From Leptolinea sp. UBA5203 (GTDB lineage Bacteria; Chloroflexota; Anaerolineae; Anaerolineales; Anaerolineaceae), in assembly GCA_002412765.1 (NCBI GenBank), contig DHVR01000061.1, forward strand, positions 186,001-250,000: 64,000 bases of DNA. Direction: 5' to 3'. Below the pieces are notes generated by a model. It saw only the letters and a list, made by a program, of their open reading frames with translations, was not told the DNA's origin and did not search any database. A program made the position numbers and the translations under genes. Of the stretch, positions 8,844 through 17,555 are shown piece by piece. The first letter of the stretch is position 1; every line of letters begins with the position of its first letter.

Positions 8844-9602
8844 ATGAATTCAAATCTTATTCTGGGAATTGATATTGGCGGGTCAAGTATCAAAGTTGCT
8901 CCGATTAACGTCTCCACTGCCGAAATTGCCGAACCGGTGCTAAGCGTAAAATTACCTGAACTGCCTGGTCCGGATGAAGTACGGACTGCAATTTTTACGG
9001 CCATGGAGCATTTTCATTGGGCAGGTGGAAAAATTGGGTGTACCTTTCCCGGTGTGATTCAATTCAACAAAATTCACACGACCGCCAATGTAGATAGCCG
9101 CTGGAAAGGGGTCAATCTGCAAGCTTATCTTGAAGAGTTGAGTGGTTGTCCTTGTGCGGCGATTAATGATGCCGATGCAGCCGGTGTGGCCGAGATGATG
9201 TTTGGCGCGGGGAAGGACTATCAACAAAAGGGCGTTGTCCTGTTGTTGACCCTGGGAACCGGCATCGGTTCAGCCGTCTTTGTCAATGGAAATTTGCTGA
9301 ATAATACCGAGTTTGGTCATATGGAAGTCAATGGCATGGAAGCTGAAAAATTTGCCAGCGCCTGGATTAAAACCAAAGAGGAATTATCTTATCAGGAATG
9401 GGCGGGCAGATTGCAATTGTGCTTGGATGCCTATGAAAGATTGATTTATCCGGATTTGTTTATCTTGGGCGGCGGGATCAGCAAAGATATTGCTGATTTT
9501 GAGGAATATCTGCATGTGGCAGGCAAAATAGTACCGGCTCATTTCTTTAATCAGGCCGGCGTGATTGGGGCAGCCTTATATGCAGCGGAACAACTTGTTT
9601 AG
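8844..9602 (+). CDS. ppgK: Polyphosphate glucokinase (ROK family)
   Basis: Phosphorylates glucose to glucose 6-phosphate, using polyphosphate and often ATP. 252 residues, the normal PpgK size. Seen: the phosphate-1 motif GIDIGGSSIK at residues 8-17, a CTFPG strand, NDADAA, the phosphate-2 motif TLGTGIGSA, and EFGHMEVNG, which resembles the PpgK-specific glucose/polyphosphate region rather than the zinc-containing ROK motif. The gene follows mltG by 10 bases and is the last of the operon, before a strong terminator. With glgC and glgA in the same window it links glucose activation to storage. An ATP-only glucokinase cannot be excluded from sequence. Confidence 0.85.
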   Translation: MNSNLILGIDIGGSSIKVAPINVSTAEIAEPVLSVKLPELPGPDEVRTAIFTAMEHFHWAGGKIGCTFPGVIQFNKIHTTANVDSRWKGVNLQAYLEELSGCPCAAINDADAAGVAEMMFGAGKDYQQKGVVLLLTLGTGIGSAVFVNGNLLNNTEFGHMEVNGMEAEKFASAWIKTKEELSYQEWAGRLQLCLDAYERLIYPDLFILGGGISKDIADFEEYLHVAGKIVPAHFFNQAGVIGAALYAAEQLV

Positions 9603-9677
9603 AATTCCTGGAAGGAAATTTATCAAGCATAATTGGTCCATGATTTATGCCATTGCTTGTAAGGGATGAAAAAAATT

Positions 9678-9717
9678 ACAAACGCCATGAGGATTTTTTC
9701 CATGGCGTTTGTTTTAT
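9678..9717 (+). terminator. Rho-independent terminator after ppgK
   Basis: A perfect 12-base-pair stem (ACAAACGCCATG with its complement at 9701-9712) and an 11-base loop, followed by a T-rich run. It ends the ppgK operon and, read the other way, also lies after the convergent ferredoxin gene. Confidence 0.85.
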
Positions 9718-9749
9718 TTATCTCCAACTCGAGAAAAAGACCTAATCTA

Positions 9750-10163
9750 TTAATCGTACATGGATTCGTAACCGGGCCCGTCACTGAAGTACCTGGCATT
9801 AAGTTCGATATCTTCCGTGAAATCAATCACTTCTCCGGCGGTTAATATGCGTGTGGCCTTTAATACCACAGGATTATTGTCCACATCAATACCTTCGAAG
9901 GTTTCGGTATAGCCAGGCGTACCTTCCGGTTTAACCATGCGTTCGTGACCTTCTGCAATAAAATCGTCTGGTAGTTCAGCCAACGGGAAAATTGCGCCAA
10001 CCGGACACTCCGGGATGCATGCGCCACAATCGATACAGGTTTCAGGATCAATATAGAACAACGGCCATTCACTTTGAGGATTCCCCGGCACAATGCATTC
10101 GACTGGGCAAACGGTTACACAACCGCCATCGCGTATACATAAACTGGTAATTACATGCGTCAT
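9750..10163 (-). CDS. Ferredoxin with two iron-sulfur motifs (7Fe/8Fe type)
   Basis: A 137-residue electron carrier. The N-terminal half has CIRDGGC-x3-CPVEC and then CIDCGACIPECPV, the arrangement of two-cluster ferredoxins; the unequal spacing in the first motif resembles the [3Fe-4S]/[4Fe-4S] 7Fe class. The C-terminal 60 residues are acidic and carry no Cys, longer than a minimal clostridial ferredoxin. The start chosen has a strong GGAGG site 5 bases upstream; an in-frame codon 12 bases earlier would overlap that site. It stands alone, convergent with ppgK. Likely partners in this genome include the hydrogenase or oxidoreductases, but nothing local proves this. Confidence 0.85.
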   Translation of the reverse strand: MTHVITSLCIRDGGCVTVCPVECIVPGNPQSEWPLFYIDPETCIDCGACIPECPVGAIFPLAELPDDFIAEGHERMVKPEGTPGYTETFEGIDVDNNPVVLKATRILTAGEVIDFTEDIELNARYFSDGPGYESMYD

Positions 10164-10365
10164 GATTTCCTCCAAGATAGTTTGTCAGCGGATCAAATAT
10201 CAATCCGGCTTATGATTAGAATAGATTTCTTGATTTACTCGTATGGCCTGTTTATACTGTAAATGTTACCTAGAATCAAGAGCGAATACTAATTGTCAGA
10301 ATTTAGATACTCTTGCAATGGGTTTTGTCATTATGCAACCAACCCTGGTATTGGATATAAAAAAT

Positions 10366-11325
10366 ATGGAACCCAACGTAAATACAACGCGAGAATCGGA
10401 TAAATGTTTAAAACCAGTTCTATCCCCTTATCTCGCACTGGCTTTTGCCATTCTGGCAGTATCTGCATCTGCTATCTTTATTCGTCTGGCTCAAGGGGAT
10501 GCACCTTCACTGGTCATTGCGGCCTACCGATTATTGTTTGCAACTCTCATTTTGGCCTTACCGGCATGGGTGCAAACGAAAAATGAGATTCGAAAGCTGG
10601 ATCGCAAGACCTGGCTATTATTGCTGCTTTCCGGTTTATTCCTGGCGATTCACTTCGGAAGCTGGATAAGCTCGCTGGAATATACTTCAATAGCCAGTTC
10701 GGTTGTGATTGTAACTACCTCCCCTTTATGGGTTGCCATTCTTACACCCTTGATCCTGAAAGAAAAGATTCCTGTACTTGTACGGTGGGGTTTGGGTATC
10801 GCCATGATGGGGGGAATCCTCGTAGGCGGGGCGCAAAGTATTATTGGGGCTCAGGGAGTGGATCTGCAGGCGTTCAACAGTAAACAAGTGTTATTTGGGC
10901 AATTTCTGGCGCTGATGGGGGCTGTATTTGTAGCAGGGTATCTATTGATAGGGCGCTTCTTACGTCAAACCATCTCGCTGGTGAGCTACACTTTTTTGGT
11001 TTACGGGTTTGCCGCAGTTTTCCTGCTGATGCTGGTTGGCATCCTGAGATTACCGATGGGCGGATACCAACCCAAAACTTATCTATTGTTCGCTGCCATG
11101 GCTATTTTCCCCCAATTGATGGGCCACTCGACCTTTAATTGGGCACTGAAATATCTGCCTGCCGTGGTCATCGCCGTTGCCACGCTCGGTGAACCGGTGG
11201 GAGCCACCCTGTTAGGGTATCTGGTTCTGGGTGAAACTCCACACTGGCTCGAAGGAATCGGTGGACTGGTCATTCTGACAGGTATCTTAATCGCTTCGAT
11301 TGGGAATCAAGCAAAGAAGGATTAG
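10366..11325 (+). CDS. EamA/DMT-family transporter
   Basis: Inner-membrane protein of about 319 residues with two EamA repeats and roughly ten transmembrane helices, as in drug/metabolite transporters of the RhaT/YdcZ type. A repeat signature is visible at ASAIFIRLA near the N-terminus and again at TLGEPVGATLLGYL near the C-terminus. Substrate cannot be inferred. The frame is open 123 bases further upstream, but that stretch is polar and rich in Cys and Asn, so the ATG just before EPNVNTTRE was chosen; no strong ribosome site supports any start. Its stop codon overlaps that of convergent malQ (TTA/TAG sharing two bases). Confidence 0.8.
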   Translation: MEPNVNTTRESDKCLKPVLSPYLALAFAILAVSASAIFIRLAQGDAPSLVIAAYRLLFATLILALPAWVQTKNEIRKLDRKTWLLLLLSGLFLAIHFGSWISSLEYTSIASSVVIVTTSPLWVAILTPLILKEKIPVLVRWGLGIAMMGGILVGGAQSIIGAQGVDLQAFNSKQVLFGQFLALMGAVFVAGYLLIGRFLRQTISLVSYTFLVYGFAAVFLLMLVGILRLPMGGYQPKTYLLFAAMAIFPQLMGHSTFNWALKYLPAVVIAVATLGEPVGATLLGYLVLGETPHWLEGIGGLVILTGILIASIGNQAKKD

Positions 11326-12836
11326 GAATTTTTATCTGGGTTATTCCCCCGTCGATGGGTTTGATTTAACTGAGCGATCAATTGGACTAAGGGTTCGATT
11401 TGCTGCCAGTCTTTTAACTTCCATTTCCAGTTTCCGCCAACCGTTCCCGGTAGGTTCATTCTGGCTTCGTTCCCTAATTGCAAGAAATCCTGGATGGGTG
11501 CCAGGGTGAGATAGGCTTGCGAGGACCAGAGCCTGTCAATACAGGTTAAAACAAGATTGTGGGTGGAGGTCAAGTTTAAATATTCCAGAACCTCACGCTG
11601 CACTTCGGCTTTCTGCAATTTGAACCAACCTAAAGTGGTTTCGTTATCATGGGTACCGGTATAAGCCACGCAATTTTCAACATAGATACTTGGTTTATGA
11701 ATACTTTCTTCCATCACGCCAAAGCCAAACTGAAAAATACGCATCCCTGGTAGATTGAAATTATCCCTTAATGCGGTTACATCCGGGGTGATTACGCCTA
11801 AATCCTCGGCAATAAAGGGCAGGACTTGTAATTTATCCTGAATTGTCTGTAGTAATTCCTGACCGGGAGCAGGTATCCACACCCCGTTTTCTGCCGTGGG
11901 GTAAATGGAGGGAATGCTGTAATACGCCGCCAGTCCGCGGAAGTGATCCAGGCGAATTAAATCCACATAATTGACGGTGTGTCGAATGCGCTTGACCCAC
12001 CAATCGAAATGGCTGGCTTCCAGAACGTCCCAGCGGTAAACGGGATTGCCCCAACGCTGACCTGTGGATGAAAAATAATCTGGCGGGACCCCGGCAACAA
12101 AAGCGGGAATCCGATCCTGATTTAATTGAAATAAATCCGGCTGACTCCAGACATCTGCGCTATCGAAGGCCACATACAACGGAATATCTCCGATGAGATT
12201 AATGTTTTTTGATTTAGCGTACTGGCGCATTTGAAGACACTGCGCGTGGAAGATGAACTGTAAAAACTGCTGATAGTTTATTTCCTCCGCCATTTCATCT
12301 CTGGCGCGCTGTAAAGCGGCTTCATCCCTGAAGCGATATTCGGCCGGCCACATATGCCAGGGATGACGATTGAACTTATTCTTAATGGCCATGAACAGGC
12401 AATAATCCGCTAGCCAGAACTCATTGTTTGCAGCGAATGTACTGATTTCCTTATCAAGATCCGGATCAATTTTGGATTGATACCGTTGATAGAGGATACG
12501 AAGTTTTTGTTCTTTCCACTGGCTAACTTCCAGGAAATGGACTTCTTCATCCTCCACCGCATAGGGCGGGGTAAGTTCATTCTTCTTAAAATATCCTTCG
12601 TCGCAAAAATCGGCCAAGGAAATCAACATCGGATTTCCCGCAAACGCAGAGAAGACCTGATATGGGGAATCTCCAAATCCTGTTGGACCCAGGGGGAGGA
12701 TCTGCCAATAATTACATCCGGTCGCTGCAAGAAAATCCAACCACTGACGTGAAGACTCACCTAAATTGCCAATCCCATCTGCGGAAGGCAGACTGGTCAC
12801 GTGACACAAGATTCCACTGGATCGGTTAGAGCTCAT
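11322..12836 (-). CDS. malQ: 4-alpha-glucanotransferase (amylomaltase, GH77)
   Basis: Transfers alpha-1,4-glucan segments between chains and acts in maltodextrin and glycogen metabolism. 504 residues, normal for bacterial MalQ. Seen: the N-terminal SGILCHVTSLPS, YWQILPLGPTG, the nucleophile region LIRLDHFRG, the acid/base region IAEDLGVIT, and TGTHDNET. It is the last gene of the cinA-deaminase-glgA-glgC-malQ unit and overlaps glgC by 11 bases, which points to co-expression with glycogen synthesis. No glycogen branching enzyme or phosphorylase is in the window. Confidence 0.95.
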   Translation of the reverse strand: MSSNRSSGILCHVTSLPSADGIGNLGESSRQWLDFLAATGCNYWQILPLGPTGFGDSPYQVFSAFAGNPMLISLADFCDEGYFKKNELTPPYAVEDEEVHFLEVSQWKEQKLRILYQRYQSKIDPDLDKEISTFAANNEFWLADYCLFMAIKNKFNRHPWHMWPAEYRFRDEAALQRARDEMAEEINYQQFLQFIFHAQCLQMRQYAKSKNINLIGDIPLYVAFDSADVWSQPDLFQLNQDRIPAFVAGVPPDYFSSTGQRWGNPVYRWDVLEASHFDWWVKRIRHTVNYVDLIRLDHFRGLAAYYSIPSIYPTAENGVWIPAPGQELLQTIQDKLQVLPFIAEDLGVITPDVTALRDNFNLPGMRIFQFGFGVMEESIHKPSIYVENCVAYTGTHDNETTLGWFKLQKAEVQREVLEYLNLTSTHNLVLTCIDRLWSSQAYLTLAPIQDFLQLGNEARMNLPGTVGGNWKWKLKDWQQIEPLVQLIAQLNQTHRRGNNPDKNS

Positions 12837-14082
12837 TCGGTAACCTCTTTGTCTCTAAATATTCGCCTGCTTTGACGATATTTGTTGTAAAGTCAAATGG
12901 ATTGACATCCGTGCCGACCATGGCGCCAGCTTCGATGATCACGCCATCCGGAATGACGGTGCCTTTTCCAATCATACTGATAAGCAATTTGTTTTTAATC
13001 ATACTTCCTACCCTGGTTTTACTGGAAATGATCACTTTTTTATCCAGGATGGCTCGCTCGACGATCGCACCATTATTGATGACGCTATCCGTGAGGATAA
13101 TGGATTCGCGTACTACAGCGTTACTTTTAATACGCACGCCAGGAGATAAAATGGAGTGAATTACTTTGGCGCCATCTTCGATAATGCAGCCATCGCTGAT
13201 CAGGCTGTTGGTAATTTCCGCATTGGTATCAATGAAAACCGGAGGTCTTTCTTCAGTTCTGGTGTGGATAATCCAGGAACGATTATAGAGGTCCAGCGCA
13301 GGGGGATGATCCAGTAGATCCATATGAGCCTGCCAATATGAATTAATGGTACCGATATCCACCCAATAGCCATCATAGGGATAGGCAAAAATATTATGAT
13401 CGGCTGCAATCAGTTTGGGTATAATGTCTTTTCCAAAATCATGGGTGGACCGACCATCCTCATGATCTTCCCAAAGGATATCATCCAGGACGGGGGTGTT
13501 GAAAATGTAAACTCCCATATTGGCCATGTTTCCGGGAGGAATCTGCGGCTTTTCCACGAACGAGATCACACGATTGTTTTCATCCATCTCCATGATGCCA
13601 AACCGCGAGGCTTCCTCGCGAGGTACCTGGATGGTGGCAATTGTGACATCGGCGTTTTTTTCCTGATGGAAACGCAGCATGGCAGCATAATCCATAGTAT
13701 AGATATGATCTCCTGAGAGGATCAGGATGGTATCCGGGTTATTATGTTTTATAAATCCAAAATTCTGTTGAACTGCATCCGCAGTGCCGTTGAACCATCC
13801 GGAAGTTGACGCTTTATAAGGGGTATAAATTCGTACACCTCCCGTGAAATCCCGGTTCAAATCCCAGGGGCCCCCAGCGCCAATATGTTCAATTAAGGAA
13901 TGGGGACGATATTGAGCAATAATCATAATATCAAACAGGTTTGAATTTACACAATTAGACAGGGCAAAATCAATGATCCGATATTTTCCGGCAAAGGCAA
14001 GAGCGGGTTTTGTTCGCTTGGCCGTCAGAACGCCCAGTCGAGTTCCCTCACCGCCAGCCAGAATTACTGCTCGTGTTTTCAT
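12826..14082 (-). CDS. glgC: Glucose-1-phosphate adenylyltransferase (ADP-glucose pyrophosphorylase)
   Basis: Makes ADP-glucose and pyrophosphate from ATP and glucose 1-phosphate, the committed step of bacterial glycogen synthesis. 418 residues, normal length. Seen: the nucleotide-binding GGEGTRLGVLT with TKPALAFAGKYRIIDF, the ILSGDHIYTMDY metal site, FVEKPQIP, and a left-handed beta-helix C-terminus with hexapeptide-like repeats (SLISDGCIIEDGAKV). The start ATG shares one base with the glgA stop (TGATG), and the end overlaps malQ. Allosteric control is expected for the family but the effector cannot be read from sequence. Confidence 0.96.
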   Translation of the reverse strand: MKTRAVILAGGEGTRLGVLTAKRTKPALAFAGKYRIIDFALSNCVNSNLFDIMIIAQYRPHSLIEHIGAGGPWDLNRDFTGGVRIYTPYKASTSGWFNGTADAVQQNFGFIKHNNPDTILILSGDHIYTMDYAAMLRFHQEKNADVTIATIQVPREEASRFGIMEMDENNRVISFVEKPQIPPGNMANMGVYIFNTPVLDDILWEDHEDGRSTHDFGKDIIPKLIAADHNIFAYPYDGYWVDIGTINSYWQAHMDLLDHPPALDLYNRSWIIHTRTEERPPVFIDTNAEITNSLISDGCIIEDGAKVIHSILSPGVRIKSNAVVRESIILTDSVINNGAIVERAILDKKVIISSKTRVGSMIKNKLLISMIGKGTVIPDGVIIEAGAMVGTDVNPFDFTTNIVKAGEYLETKRLPNEL

Positions 14083-15548
14083 CAGCGATTCTCCAATAAG
14101 TTTATATAGACTTCTTTATACTGTTCAGCAGAGCGTTCCCAGGAAAAATCTTTTTCCATGGCGTTAAGTTGCATCTGTTGCCATTTTTGGGGATTGTTGG
14201 AATAGATTTTCAATGCTTTTTGAATAGACTCAGTACACGTTGTGACCGTCGGCTGTGAAAATAAAAAACCATCCGAGATAGGTGTTGCTGCTTCATCAGA
14301 AATTGTATCTTTCAGCCCACCCGTGGCGGTGGCGATGGGCAGACAACCGTATCGCATGGCGAACATTTGCGATAATCCGCAGGGTTCGTAGCGGGAAGGC
14401 ATGATGATCATATCCCCGCCGGCATATAATTGGTGAGAGAAGGCATTATCAAATTTGAGGATGCCATGGATTTTTTCAGGACATTGGGCGGACAAAGACG
14501 TGACAGCCTCTTCCAGCGCAGGATCGCCTGTGCCCAGAATAATGCAGCGCCAATCCAGATCAAGTAAATTCCGTAGAGAATCCAGAAAGACATCCGCCCC
14601 TTTTTGGCCCTGTAACCTTCCCACCCAGATTAATAGGGGGATGGAGAGTTTGCTTTCTGGAAAAAACTGATCAAACAAGGCTTTCTTGTTAGTCAGTCTA
14701 TCCTGGAGGCTATCCTGGTTAAAATGCGCCACAATATGAGGGTCTGAGGTAGGATCCCATTCCTGGGGGTCGATACCATTAAGGATCCCGCGAACTTTAT
14801 CAGATTTGGCTCGGAGAAACCCATCCAAACCGCAGCCAAATTCCGGCGTCATAATTTCCTGCGCGTAGCCATTGGATACCGTACTGATGAGATCGGTGCG
14901 GCTCATCCCCATGGGGAGCGGAATATCCCGTGCCCAGTCCGGCAGGGCTTGATTCTGAGAGGTTCGAATGCCAAATTGCGCCAGAACCTTTCGGTTCGCC
15001 AATCCCATATAGGGCAGGTTGTGAATGGAAAGCATGGTCTTGAATGGTTTATTGGTATTTTGTTTGAAAGCGCGGGTACCCGTCTGATAAATCGCCAAGG
15101 ATGTATGCCAATCATTGCCGTGATAAATATCCGGAATCCATTGGAGTGTGTCCATAAAGGAGTGAACTGCCAGGGAGAAGAGCGTGTATTTTTGTAAATC
15201 AAATACCCAATCTTCCGTATAGGGCGCGGTCTTTGAAATAATTTCCGATTGCAGCAAATATACTGGAAATGAAGCAGAAAGGTCCTGCCAGGCTGTAATT
15301 TTCTCTTTCAACGCGGGAAAACTTACTTGAAACTCACAAACAACTTTCGCAGCTTTAGGATCGAGTATGAGGCTGGCATGGTATGGCATGACCATGCGAA
15401 TATCTATTTGGTCCGGATACATTTTGGCTAAAAGCGGGGGTAAGGAACCGGAAACATCACCCAATCCGCCAACTTTGATGTATGGGCTAGATTCGGCGGT
15501 CAGGAAAAGTACCTTGATGGGATTTTTTTTATCAGGCATATTCATCAA
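14082..15548 (-). CDS. glgA: Glycogen synthase (ADP-glucose, GT5)
   Basis: Extends alpha-1,4-glucan from ADP-glucose. 488 residues, normal for GT5. Seen: the N-terminal KVGGLGDVSGSLPPLL substrate loop, a central ISTVSNGYAQEI segment, the C-terminal Rossmann entry WVGRLQGQKGAD, and the donor site PSRYEPCGLSQMFAMRYG followed by TGGLKDT. It begins 4 bases after the deaminase-CYTH gene and is coupled to glgC, so this is one transcript. In-frame ATG codons at 15545 and 15539 are alternative starts. Confidence 0.95.
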   Translation of the reverse strand: MMNMPDKKNPIKVLFLTAESSPYIKVGGLGDVSGSLPPLLAKMYPDQIDIRMVMPYHASLILDPKAAKVVCEFQVSFPALKEKITAWQDLSASFPVYLLQSEIISKTAPYTEDWVFDLQKYTLFSLAVHSFMDTLQWIPDIYHGNDWHTSLAIYQTGTRAFKQNTNKPFKTMLSIHNLPYMGLANRKVLAQFGIRTSQNQALPDWARDIPLPMGMSRTDLISTVSNGYAQEIMTPEFGCGLDGFLRAKSDKVRGILNGIDPQEWDPTSDPHIVAHFNQDSLQDRLTNKKALFDQFFPESKLSIPLLIWVGRLQGQKGADVFLDSLRNLLDLDWRCIILGTGDPALEEAVTSLSAQCPEKIHGILKFDNAFSHQLYAGGDMIIMPSRYEPCGLSQMFAMRYGCLPIATATGGLKDTISDEAATPISDGFLFSQPTVTTCTESIQKALKIYSNNPQKWQQMQLNAMEKDFSWERSAEQYKEVYINLLENR

Positions 15549-15552
15549 TTAA

Positions 15553-17529
15553 TCAAACCCTCTTTTCAACCATTTCAACATAATCATCCGTGATAATTTG
15601 TTCAATTGATGCACCCAACAAGGATAACAAAGTTGGAATGAGGCGCGATTTTATTTCTGCATCCTTGCGTGACCATGTACGGCTTTTAATCTCAAGATAG
15701 TAACCCAAATCTGGTTTTTCAATAGTATCGATATTGACAAAGAATTCGGTGTCCTGGTATTGAATCAAGAATCTCAAGCGATCTTTTTCAATTTCCATTT
15801 CACTTGAGGGGGTAAAATATTCGCGATAAAAACGCAGGGATTGTGTAGCAGGAGCAAGGTACCGGCTGCGGGATAGGAGCGCTTTTTGTTCGAATTGATA
15901 TTCTCTGGAAAGGCCAATATGCGTCAAGCGTGAGCGGACTTGGGTGAACTCACCTTTTTCTCCAACAAAATGATCTTCTCGGTAGCGTAATTTGCCTTGA
16001 GATGGATCTTCAAAAGAAAAATAGGTGTCATACTCACGGTAATGCCGTTTGCGAATTATTTCAATTTGTGGGTTATTCAATGCCTCCACAATCTGTTGTG
16101 GATTCGAAATTCGCACTTTCGTTTGAACTTCGAAGGATTCAACTTCGGATGCACCGCCAATGGCGATTAATTTAGAAAGGACAGATTGTTCCCGTTCGAT
16201 CAAGAAGGCATCAATTTTTTCGGCCAATAAATTGGCTTCTTTTAGAAGACTTTGTTCATCGAGGGTGAGCAGGCAGTGCCGTTGATAAACCCATTTACCA
16301 TTTATCATCACATCACTGACATCCGTGGATTTCGCAGCATAAACGATTTGAGCATATACGGAATCTGGGTCCCTGCGGAAGCGAGGGGAATTGTGCAGGG
16401 GGGATACATCCAACACGATTAAATCCGCTTTCTTTCCAATTTCAAGGGAACCAATTATTTGATCCAAGTAAATGGCTTTAGCGCCAATAATGGTAGCCAA
16501 AGAGAGGATGTCTCGAGCGGGCAGTGTGGTGGGGTCTCCACTGCTTACTTTTGCCAGGAAGGAGGCAAGGCGAATTTCCTCGAACATGTCCAGATCATTA
16601 TTAGAAGCAGGTCCATCCGTGCCAATACCCACATTGACTCCCAATTCCAACATGCGTTGGATGGGTGCAATGCCGGAGGCCAATTTCATGTTGGAAGATG
16701 GATTATGGGCAACGCCAACTTTGGCGTTTTTCAAGCTGCGAATTTCCCCTTCATCAATATGAACACAATGAGCAGCGATCAATTTTGTATCCAGAAGCGA
16801 TTGTTTCTTAACATAGGGAACAACAGGCATCCCTTTTTCGTTACGCATATTTTCCACCTCAAAGGAGGTCTCAGCAATATGCGTATGCAGCGGCACATCA
16901 AATTCTAGTGCTAATGCCGCACAAGCCTGTAAAAGTTCATCTGTACAGGTATAGGGAGCGTGTGGTGCGATGGCAGGCGTGATTAATGGATGTCCCTTCC
17001 ATTTCTCAATGAAACGTCTGGCATAGGTCAATCCTTCTTCGAAGGATGCGGAATCCGGGGTTGGAAATTTTAAAACGGATTCGCCGCAAACGGCGCGCAT
17101 CCCGGCTTGAACGGTGGCTATGGCGACGTCATCTTCAAAGTAATACATATCGGCAAAGCTGGTAATACCGCTCTTAATCATTTCTGCACAGGCCAGCAAG
17201 GTGCCCAATTGGACAAATTCAGGGGTGACAAACTCCCGTTCTACCGGCATCATGTAGCCTAACAGCCAGACATCAAGACGTAAATCATCGGCCAATCCCC
17301 GCAGGAGGGTCATTGGGACATGGGTGTGTGCGTTTACAAAGCCCGGCATGACTACTTTCTGGTTGCAGTCCTGCACAAAATCAGCTGTATAGGTGGATAA
17401 AACTGTGCTCTCTTCACCAACCATTAGAATTTCATCATTCTTGATGGCAATCGCTCCCGGGAAAAAGATCTGGTATGCGGGGTCCATAGTCAGGATGCAG
17501 GCATTGTGCAAAATCGTATCGGCTTTCAT
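15553..17529 (-). CDS. MTA/SAH deaminase-like amidohydrolase fused to a CYTH-like domain
   Basis: 658 residues, about 220 longer than ordinary MtaD. Residues 1-440 are a metal-dependent amidohydrolase of the 5'-methylthioadenosine/S-adenosylhomocysteine deaminase group: NAHTHVPM near 67-74, APHAPYTC, HIAETSFE, AAHCVHI and GTDGPASNNDLDMF, which supply the metal ligands and the family signature. After a helical linker, residues about 465-655 look like a CYTH (triphosphate tunnel) domain: EVQTK near 467 is close to the ExExK hallmark, followed by basic strands LRYRED, QVRSRL, FYREYF and a late YLEIKSR. The fusion frame is uninterrupted. It lies between cinA-like and glgA genes in one unit. Deaminase role is well supported; CYTH function is inference. 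Confidence 0.75.
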   Translation of the reverse strand: MKADTILHNACILTMDPAYQIFFPGAIAIKNDEILMVGEESTVLSTYTADFVQDCNQKVVMPGFVNAHTHVPMTLLRGLADDLRLDVWLLGYMMPVEREFVTPEFVQLGTLLACAEMIKSGITSFADMYYFEDDVAIATVQAGMRAVCGESVLKFPTPDSASFEEGLTYARRFIEKWKGHPLITPAIAPHAPYTCTDELLQACAALALEFDVPLHTHIAETSFEVENMRNEKGMPVVPYVKKQSLLDTKLIAAHCVHIDEGEIRSLKNAKVGVAHNPSSNMKLASGIAPIQRMLELGVNVGIGTDGPASNNDLDMFEEIRLASFLAKVSSGDPTTLPARDILSLATIIGAKAIYLDQIIGSLEIGKKADLIVLDVSPLHNSPRFRRDPDSVYAQIVYAAKSTDVSDVMINGKWVYQRHCLLTLDEQSLLKEANLLAEKIDAFLIEREQSVLSKLIAIGGASEVESFEVQTKVRISNPQQIVEALNNPQIEIIRKRHYREYDTYFSFEDPSQGKLRYREDHFVGEKGEFTQVRSRLTHIGLSREYQFEQKALLSRSRYLAPATQSLRFYREYFTPSSEMEIEKDRLRFLIQYQDTEFFVNIDTIEKPDLGYYLEIKSRTWSRKDAEIKSRLIPTLLSLLGASIEQIITDDYVEMVEKRV

Positions 17530-17555
17530 ATCATTTCCTTTCGACTACCTGATGA

